Of a DNA stretch of 64,000 nt, positions 56,788 to 64,000 are shown piece after piece. How positions within the stretch are numbered: the first letter of the stretch is position 1; each line of letters opens with the position of its first letter. Both the position numbers and the translations under genes were made by a program. The notes under the pieces are model-generated. The model saw nothing but the letters and a program-made list of their open reading frames with translations, had not been told where the DNA came from and ran no database searches. This DNA comes from Galaxea fascicularis. Its lineage: Eukaryota; Cnidaria; Anthozoa; Scleractinia; Euphylliidae. The stretch spans positions 31,645,915-31,709,914 of the forward strand of contig OX419336.1 in NCBI GenBank assembly GCA_948470475.1, read 5' to 3'.

Positions 56788-56911
56788 AAGATGGCGGATC
56801 GGCAAAAAACGTGGTCGACGCTATGAGCGATTGCAAAGTATCATGGGATTCCAGCAGGCGGTCTCGGAAGGGCCCTGCACTTTTGACGTCATCGGTTCAA
56901 TAATCTGCAGC

Positions 56912-56945
<34 letters not shown>
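56788..56945. promoter_or_regulatory. CSTF3 promoter region with YY1-like site and two CRE palindromes
   Basis: AAGATGGCGG (56788-56797) lies 109 bp above the CSTF3 start codon. Further up, TGACGTCA occurs at 56884-56891 and 56934-56941 within a 50-bp duplicated unit (GCACTTTTGACGTCAT in both). TGACGTCA is the full CREB/ATF palindrome. Their role in CSTF3 transcription is inferred only from position. Confidence 0.5.
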
Positions 56946-56947
<2 letters not shown>

Positions 56948-57042
56948 AAGTTTCTTTCCAAATTTGGTGAACAGCTGCTGGTTATGCTGAATTATGCGTG
57001 TGGTTTTAACCAATCAGTAACGGGGAAATATTTTAAATGAAT

Positions 57043-57910
57043 AATAATGGCCGATATCACCCAATGGTGACCATTATTGGCCAATATAAGCTAATATGGG
57101 TCATAGGTTACAAATATTGGCCAATGGTGATCAATATCGGCCATTGGTCACTAATATTGGCCAATATTCGCCAATGGTGACCAGTATTCCTCAATATGGG
57201 TCATTGGTAACCAATATTGGCCAACATCGGCCAATATCAGTCATATGTCACCAACACTGGCTGATATTGGCCAATGGTGATTAATATTGGTCCAAAGTAA
57301 CCAATGTCGGCCAATATGGGTCATTGGTCACCAATATTGGCCGATATCAGCAAATGGTGGCCATTGGTCGGAATTATTGGCCAATATCGGCTAATGTAGG
57401 CCATTGGTCACCAATATTTGGCCATTAGTTACCAATATTGGCCAATATCGGCCAATGGTGACCAGTATTGGCTAATATGGGTCATTGGTAACCAATATTG
57501 GTCAATACCGGCCAATATCGGTCATTGGTAACCAATATTGGTCAATATCGACCAATATTAGTCATGGGTTACCAATATTGGCTGATATTGGCCAATGGTG
57601 ATTAATATCGGTCCAAAGTAGCCAATGTCGGCCAATATGGGTCATTGGTCACCAATATTGGCTGATATCAGCCAATGGCGGCCATTGTTCGCCAATATCG
57701 GCTAATATGGGTCATTGGTCACCAATATTGGCCAATATCGGCTGATATAGGTCATTGGCCACCAATATTGGCCAATGGTGAGCAATATAGGCCATTGGTA
57801 ACCGATATTGGTCATTGGTTACTGATATTGGTCAATACAGGCTAATGGTTAGCAATATTGGTCGACATTAACCAAAATTGGCCGATATCGGCCCGAAGTA
57901 ACTAATATTG
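57043..57910. repeat. ATTGG/CCAAT-rich satellite with ~321-bp higher-order period
   Basis: About 870 bp is built from variants of short units such as CCAATATTGGCCAATATCGG and GGTCATTGGTAACC. Blocks opening CCAATGGTGATTAATAT recur at 57271 and 57592, and ~130 bp after each is nearly the same, giving a higher-order repeat of ~321 bp. Each unit holds several ATTGG or CCAAT pentamers in both orientations. No protein is encoded; the frame at 57096-57284 is a translation of the repeat. Confidence 0.85.
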
Positions 57911-58992
57911 GAGAGCAGGGTATATTAAAATTAAAGGTCAGAACAACTGAAAAGGTCAACTTAAAATTTTCAAGCACACCCTCAAAGGAAACTTTTAGAG
58001 GAAAACTTGTTGATGTGCATCATGTTCTTGGCTATCCCATTACGTTTAACGCTCGAGGATTCTTGCAGACGATGAAGGAGACCTTACGCAGCCCAAGGAC
58101 TGCACGTTTTGACCATGTTTAATTCGGAGAAAACCATCCTGCTTCCGCTCATACATTCCGAGATAACTAAGGATCGTAGCAAATCGATGTTGCTTCAGAC
58201 TGCTTGGCCCACTCAGTCAGTCCTGGCACGTTATTTCCGTCCATTGCTTGATCGGTTGAATGGCAATCAAGGGACTCCGGTCAATGACGCCATGCGAAAG
58301 CTTCCTCGAAAACCGAGTCTGTTAGTTCGCTGCGTCCATCGGTGGTGGATTCACTAAACGGCTTTGCGAATCGCACATTGTCGTTCAAGCCTAAGATTTA
58401 AAATTAACTGTCATTGAGAATGAATAAAATATTATGCCAGAAACGGCTTTATTTGAATGCTCAACATTCCAAAAAATCTTCACAATTCGTGCATTCTTGC
58501 GCGCCAAGCTAATTTCTTTTGTTGTTGAACAAATTATTCAACTTACCGTTAACTTGCGTGTTGCAATCTTTTTTAGAAAAAAAATGTTTTAAGAATGTCC
58601 TGCATCAGTGAACCGTAGACTGAAAAAAAGAAAAACAGAAAAGAAAAGAAACGAACAAAGGAAAAAATGATATGGGCCGTGACATTGAAATTTAATTAAG
58701 GCACGGCACGGTACGGTACGATGCGGTACTAATGCAAGCTTTCTTTTCGCGCTCTTTCCTCGCTGGCGCATAATTATTTAACGCTTGTTCCCAGAACTTG
58801 TTTGCTGGTTCTCAGTCTATTCTGCTCCGGGAGGTTTTTCGCCGGGTATTGCTGGTTTGCATGTGACGGACTCTTATTCAAATTACTACAAATAAATATT
58901 GGTTGCTGCTTTCATAATTTAATTAAGAGTTTGTATTCAAACTCTTCATGTTCCATAAAAATCGGGAATAGCAAAACACGCCCTTTTCAATA
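57911..58992. other. Intergenic sequence, no gene seen
   Basis: The frame at 58109-58357 (82 codons) has no recognised motif. An A-rich tract lies near 58620-58670, followed by a short GGCAC/GGTAC tandem (58700-58728). Nothing else is supported. Confidence 0.4.
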
Positions 58993-59178
58993 CAGTGGAA
59001 CCCCGTTAATACGACCAGCGCCGGGCCATGAAAATTTGGTGCTATTAACGGGCTGGTCGGATTAACGGGGCTTTCAAATAAGAAAATGAGTGGACCTTAT
59101 GCAGTTCGGGCCACCAAAAAGTGGTCTTAATAACGAGGTGGTCGTATTAACGGGGTGGTCGTATGGCGGAGCTCCCGG
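58993..59178. mobile_element. Second CAGTGGAACCCC MITE
   Basis: The left end CAGTGGAACCCCGTTAATAC follows TA. The inner inverted copy GTATTAACGGGG lies near 59146. The right terminus is degraded. It has the same layout as 47199-47363. Confidence 0.55.
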
Positions 59179-59184
59179 CTGTAC

Positions 59185-59570
59185 ACAAGAGGGGTACTCC
59201 AAGGCTGTATTCTATTCTCTTTCGAAAATACTTTATCCGATCCATTCGTTCTACCAAACGGCACAAAATTGAGCGCACTTTTGTCTTGATATGTTATCTT
59301 CCTACTGCGATTCATGGATGTTAAGCATCAATCCTAAAAAGACAAAAATTTTGATCTTTCAAAAACGGGCTAAAAAATGCACTGAGTCGAATTTCCACAT
59401 AGGCAAGGAAACCATTGAAATTATTCAAAACTAATCTCCTCAAAAGATAATTTTTTTATGGCACTCAGTAAGTTGAAAGAGAAGGCTCCTCACGCTCTTT
59501 TCAGTCTTAGAAAGAACACAAATATCAGCAAACTACCACCATGTCTTGCAGCTGAGTGCCCTACGAAGTT
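59185..59570 (+). pseudogene. LINE reverse-transcriptase palm fragment
   Basis: Plus-strand frames read GCILFSLSK, then LPNGTKLSALL in a second frame, then LDMLSSYCDSWMLSINPKKT and KILIFQKR, and after a gap MALSKLKEKAPHALFSLRKN. The order (QGC motif, region before the catalytic YADD, thumb-side YC..W.L.IN..KTK) is that of a LINE RT. The YADD box itself and reading-frame continuity are lost. Confidence 0.7.
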
Positions 59571-60871
59571 TCCCATCATGCCTCCGTTTGTATTCTGTGT
59601 TTGCAAGTTTGGGGCATTCGATCACTGAACAATGGGAAACACTCCCCTCTCCATCGTTATTTCTGTCATCTATGTCATGGGTTATTTTTACAAGACGGAA
59701 TTAAGTCACCATCGGATGTTTGTACGTTTGTTTTTCAACTAAAAATTATGTGAATGTGTATTACCGTATTATAGGAAATTAACAATGCACGTTAACAACG
59801 CAAAGAAAATTTACGTTGCACTAAATTAGAGCGAATTTTTCGATAAGCATCTTGCTTTATATACTGCGATTTTCATAATTTTGCAAACTCGCATTTTACA
59901 TTTCTGAATTAACACAAACTCCGTTTTGGCTTCCGTCAATCAAACCTTCCAAGACAAGTCCACGGATGTTTCGGATGTAAGTTTTTGTTCCAGCCAAAAT
60001 TTGGTTTTGAAGCCTCCTAGGGTACTGTAGCAGGACAAACGCTCATTTTCAATGAAGGTCGGGAGTTTTAAACAGTTAAGCATTTGATGGTAACAACGGT
60101 TCATTTCAACCATTCTAATAATGATTTGGGAAAGTTTCCAATTCGTAAAGCACGAGTGGTGCTTCTACACGATATATTGGCGACTGCGCTCTAAAGGATT
60201 AATCTTAATTCACTGCGTGGGAAAATAAACTCTAAGGTACATCTTCAAGTAAAAAAACGTCACTTGTGTGTGAAGCGTCAAGTCAGAAACATTTACTTCG
60301 ATTTCAAGTATCGAAAATGTACCTGACTTGAAATATTCCTAAGTTTACTTTTTCAGTGCTGTAAAGGCTACCAATTACTTTGCGCTTAAGGACGAAGTGT
60401 TGAAAATCGAGAGCTTTGCATGCTGAATTGATTGATTGGGGGCTAAAGTTAAGTTCGAACAACACGCTAGGCATTTGACAGTAACGGTCAAGCAGTAACG
60501 GTGCCGCATCATACTACCTTCAGCGGGAAACCGCGTAAAGAGCTATTGGCTATGCAATTTCCCGCCACAAAAACGCGGGTTGAAAACTGCGTGTATGGGC
60601 AAATGATCTGTCCAAAAACAGTCCATATCGCAGCGCGCTTATATGCGAGCTTGCATACAAGAGGGTTAACTAGAGTGTCACATTTGACTTTAACTTATAT
60701 CGAGGGGGTGGACGGTCGTACGTACGTACGGTGACGTCATGACCAAATTTTCTCGTATCGATGGGTTACCATATTTTCTTATCAATGGTGCTCCGCGGAG
60801 CTCCGCTAAAAATGTTTTTTTTACTGTGATTTCAAGATAAGAGAGAGTTTGTTCCAAAATTTCATGCCCGG
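59571..60871. other. Intergenic sequence, no gene seen
   Basis: No gene is supported. It includes a GTACGTACGTAC dyad near 60716 and GCTCCGCGGAGC near 60789. The frame at 60501-60734 lacks motifs. Confidence 0.4.
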
Positions 60872-61049
60872 AAACGTCTTCGTTTTTAAGATACGAAGGA
60901 AATGATGGCACCCGAAATAGGCCCGAAAAGTTTCAGGGGTCTCGCTAAACGTACCCCTGGAAACGTCTTCCTTTTTAAGATACGTAAGAGATTATGGCAC
61001 CCGAAATTGGCCCGAAAAGTTTCGGAGGTTTCGAGAAACGCACGCCTGG
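60872..61049. repeat. Tandem duplication of an 89-bp unit
   Basis: Units at 60872-60960 and 60961-61049 align without length change. Both open with AAACGTCTTC and contain GGCCCGAAAAGTTTC. They differ at about a dozen positions. Confidence 0.8.
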
Positions 61050-61469
61050 GCGTAAAATGGCGCCAAAAATTAGGCGCGATCCTTTGAGTTTATTCCGATC
61101 CTGCGGTATTTTGCACTTCAATTCAGAAAGTCATGTTCCATTGGCATTTCATTTCGGGCAGATCATATGGGGCCCACACAAACTGTGCCACCTTTTGTAT
61201 CATTTATGGGTATCGAAAACGTTCATATAATGGTAATGTACTGCGATTAATATTTTTATAAGATCAAAAGAAATGCATTCAGTTTACCTAGCTATGTATG
61301 TTAACCCAGTGTGTGCTGTCGTTGTTGTACCTGAAAACGGAGAAGTTTGGCGATTTGACGGATTTTGCGTTGGACTTATGCCCGAGTGTACAATAGAGGT
61401 AAACGTCCAACGCGCGCAAAATCAGGCAAAATTTACCAAAATTCTCCGTTAACTTTTTCTAATTCTAAG

Positions 61470-62070
61470 GCCCCATCCACACGTATACGTTTACGTTCGT
61501 AAACGAATAACTGCTTGTGCGTTTAGGCCTCCCGTCCATACATAAACGACGTAAATGATCTCTGTTAACTACTGTGGCCCATATAGGACATCTAAAATTT
61601 AGGGGATTGGGGCGGGCGAGAGAGAGACTCTGTCGCCCGCCCCAATCCTCAAGCTCTTGACCGCGGACCATTCGAGAGCAAATCTCGGAATAACCCATAT
61701 GAAGAGCCTGTTTGCAGGCTAACGCATAACATTATACGTTTACCAACTCTTGGGTGAACAGCACAACTTCTGAATTAACGCTTAATCTCGTCCCCAGAGC
61801 CCGCTTTACTTTTGGTCAGCCTGATCCCTCACGCATGTCAAAAAGGACCGCGACTTCTGGAGACGGATCTGGGGACGAGATTAGTCTTACGTTTGCGCAT
61901 GCTCAGTAAATATTTTATGGCAATACTCTGGTTCCCAGGCGGCCTCGTTTATTCCTCAGTTATGCCTTTGCGACTTTCCTAAAGCTTGACGTTTTCGTGT
62001 GGATCGTGGATAGGCGTAAACGATAACAGGGGATCATCGTTTACGTGTGGATGGAAAAATTTGTATACAG
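61470..62070. mobile_element. MITE-like element with CCACACGTATACGTTTACG ends
   Basis: GGCCCCATCCACACGTATACG near 61470 has an imperfect mirror, CGTTTACGTGTGGATGG, near 62037-62055. A shorter MITE is nested at 61783-61886. Boundaries are approximate, and no coding sequence is present. Confidence 0.45.
61783..61886. mobile_element. Short nested MITE with ATCTCGTCCCCAG ends
   Basis: AATCTCGTCCCCAGAG at the left is mirrored by CTGGGGACGAGATT at the right. It is about 104 bp. A related end, AACCTCGTTCCCAG, occurs at 32262. Confidence 0.7.
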
Positions 62071-62499
62071 GGCTTAATTCTAATTCTAATTGAATAATCT
62101 GCAATGGGCATAGCCCATCTCTGTACATGTGCAGATGTGCAGGTGCTATGTTAAAAATATACAACTAGGTGCAAGTATCAGTCAAATCCAAAAACGCCCT
62201 CCCCCCCCTCCCCTATTCCCCGAGCAAACCCCCGGGTATTTGACTTTTTTGAAAACTTTGGTCAAATTTCCAACTATGTCGCCAGTTTATGATCAAATGC
62301 CGCACCGGTTGGGTAGATATGTAGGTCACCAAGCCGTTTAATGAAATTTTCTCGCGTTTCAGACCTTTAAAAACATTTTATTATCAAAACATTCAACAAT
62401 ATAACATTCAAACTGTTGCACTTTTTTACATGTAAATGTAAACTATACGTCAATACAGTACACAGCATAAATAAACAACGCACTGAAAACATAAACGTA

Positions 62500-62985
62500 A
62501 ATTACAACCTACAACAAAATGAAGAAAATACTGATGTAGAGTCCTTTTGTGCTTGTAGCTCACAAACGCATTTTCAAGCTCTACCTTTTTCTCTCTCTTG
62601 GACTTGACTGATACGTACGGCTTCAATGACACTTTAAACATCGAGTTCATGGCGGCCTTTTCAAAAGCCTCCACTGTTTGTTGTTCAATAACGTGGTTCG
62701 GCAATGAGTTCCAGTCTCTGATAGGACGCGCTGGAACTCTCGATCTGCGTTTATATTTCTCCGTCTTTGCACCGACTTCAATAAGCTTAAATTTCTTTGG
62801 ATGGAATTGTCTGCATGGGTACCATGTCTCTTCTTGGATAAGATGTAGGGTGGAATTTTCACTGTCGACTGACCAGCCCGAGTTACTTTAAACATCACTA
62901 TGAGTCGAACAGGTTTCCTTCTTTCTCTGATCGTTGAACATTTCAAATCGTTCAAGAGTTTTAATTTGTGACAGTGCCATGAGTG
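62500..62985 (-). pseudogene. LINE C-terminal remnant
   Basis: The minus strand reads RLIVMFKVT in one frame and, after a frame change near 62730, PIRDWNSLPNHVIEQQTVEA then FEKAAMNS. The RDWNSLP motif and following helix are those of LINE protein ends. The frame change makes it a dead copy. A long AT-rich 3' part follows toward 62400. Confidence 0.7.
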
Positions 62986-64000
62986 GTGTCATATTCATTT
63001 TTGAAATATCGTGCAGCTACAAGCTACAAGAACGACAACACACAACATTTCAGATAAAAATACGTTTGTATTGATCCAAAATAAAAATATTACCGGCAGG
63101 TCTCTTTTACTGGTCACATTCCACAGGTCAAAGTGCAAGTCACCGCTTACATGCCAACTCTCCCGGATATGCAACGAATCTCTCGGTCTCCCGTACGGGT
63201 GACCAGACCTCCCGGATAAAAAACACTTTGAACCTTTTAAAGACTTTGCTCCACTGTAGACTGAAATCGTATCCCTGAACTGACAAAAAAGACATTTGGT
63301 CATAATGTTATTGAATACATTCAATTGATGCAGTTAGTGATACAGTTGATTTTGGAAATTAACTAAGATAGCTCGATTTGATTTAGTGGAAAAAAGTTAT
63401 TTTACCCGGGGGGGTATTTTAAAGGGGGTAGGAGGGGAAAATCATTTTCGGGGGGGTGGGTGGGGATGGGTGTAATGAGGCTGGGAAGAAATTTCCAGAT
63501 TTTAAATCTCCGGAGGTTGGTATCTCTGTCACCGTGCTACAGATAAATAAACCAGCTCAAAAGTGCCTCCTAACCCTAATTACTATATAAATTTTCTTTT
63601 AGGCCAAGGTGAAATCGTGTGGTAAACCTGTGACCTGTGGAATGTGACCTATAAAAGAGACCCTACGCCATGAACGTTTTCGATATTGCCATAAATCATA
63701 CAAAAGGTTACACAGCTTGTGTGGGCGCCCTGTGGGCAGATGTGGGCCAGAACGTTCGGAAATTTCATGTTATGTTCGACTGGGCATTTCATTTCGGCCA
63801 AACCTCAAAAGAAGCACATGGTCAAATGCTTTGTCAGATGGAACGGTAAATTTCCGATCGGAGCGGTCCAACCAGAAAAGTGGTCCTCCTCAACAAGCGG
63901 ATCCATTTTGGAGCCTGGAGCCCGATCTTTGCACTGCCTTGAACCCTGACCATTTTTGCCTAAATATATAAAGGCCGATACACACGAGGGGTTTTACTCC
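62986..64000. other. Right-edge sequence with inverted pair, no gene
   Basis: GGTCTCTTTTACTGGTCACA (63099) and its near complement at 63640-63662 form a 32-bp inverted pair about 0.5 kb apart, suggesting a MITE of 63099-63662. G-rich runs occupy 63408-63470. The frames at 63717-63971 are probably repeat-derived, and GGCCGATACACACGAGGGG at the edge looks like a further repeat terminus cut by the window. Confidence 0.4.

Noticed and set aside
57096..57284. Periodic protein over the satellite
   Set aside because: It is a translation of the ATTGG repeat; the frame breaks in the next units.
57043..57910. CRISPR-like array
   Set aside because: Units vary in length and sequence without conserved repeats separated by unique spacers, and the genome is animal.
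58109..58357. 82-codon plus frame
   Set aside because: No motif, no neighbouring exon and no repeat family recognised; left uncalled.

Overview
The window looks like nuclear DNA of an anthozoan cnidarian, most likely a stony coral. The basis is AT-rich sequence, short-exon animal genes with GT-AG introns, conserved metazoan proteins at invertebrate-level divergence, and a mixed load of Penelope-like, LINE, tRNA-derived SINE and inverted-repeat DNA elements. I see no rRNA, no CRISPR and no prokaryotic gene layout. All coordinates, splice sites and residue counts were worked out by hand from the sequence.

Five host genes can be reconstructed. LTO1 (minus, 1303-1536) is only its first two coding exons; the rest probably lies beyond the left edge. 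A secreted fibrinogen-domain lectin-like protein (plus, 5733-8582) has three exons. MYLIP/IDOL, a FERM-RING ubiquitin ligase (plus, 21569-25900), has four coding exons. BORCS5 (plus, 30896-31516) is a single intact exon. CSTF3, the 77-kDa cleavage stimulation factor subunit (minus, 34552-56679), is complete in 26 exons, about 725 residues, with one GC-AG intron. These genes serve unrelated cell functions (Fe-S/ribosome assembly, secreted recognition, receptor turnover, lysosome positioning, mRNA 3'-end formation) and form no operon-like unit.

Between and inside them is repeat-rich DNA. A 1.58-kb element (5996-7575) sits exactly on the first splice donor of the fibrinogen gene. It has ~0.33-kb inverted repeats and carries, in convergent orientation, the first part of an integrase-type protein and the first exon of an alpha-kinase. 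A 5.8-kb element (14745-20568) has ~0.75-kb inverted repeats, is flanked by TTAA, and encloses a decayed minus-strand gene. A near-perfect 2-kb foldback lies at 28.4-30.3 kb. A Penelope-like remnant with a hammerhead-like motif lies at 9.8-10.45 kb. LINE reverse-transcriptase remnants are at 2.7, 10.8, 13.1, 59.3 and 62.5 kb. About twenty small MITE-like inverted repeats are scattered throughout, many in CSTF3 introns. Upstream of CSTF3 lies an ~870-bp ATTGG/CCAAT-rich satellite with a ~321-bp higher-order period.

The best candidate for something undescribed is the kinase-plus-integrase element. Its two inverted repeats each run inward to a start codon in the context ATGGCGG. This suggests that a full-length parent carries a transposase-like integrase and an alpha-kinase read convergently from mirrored promoters.
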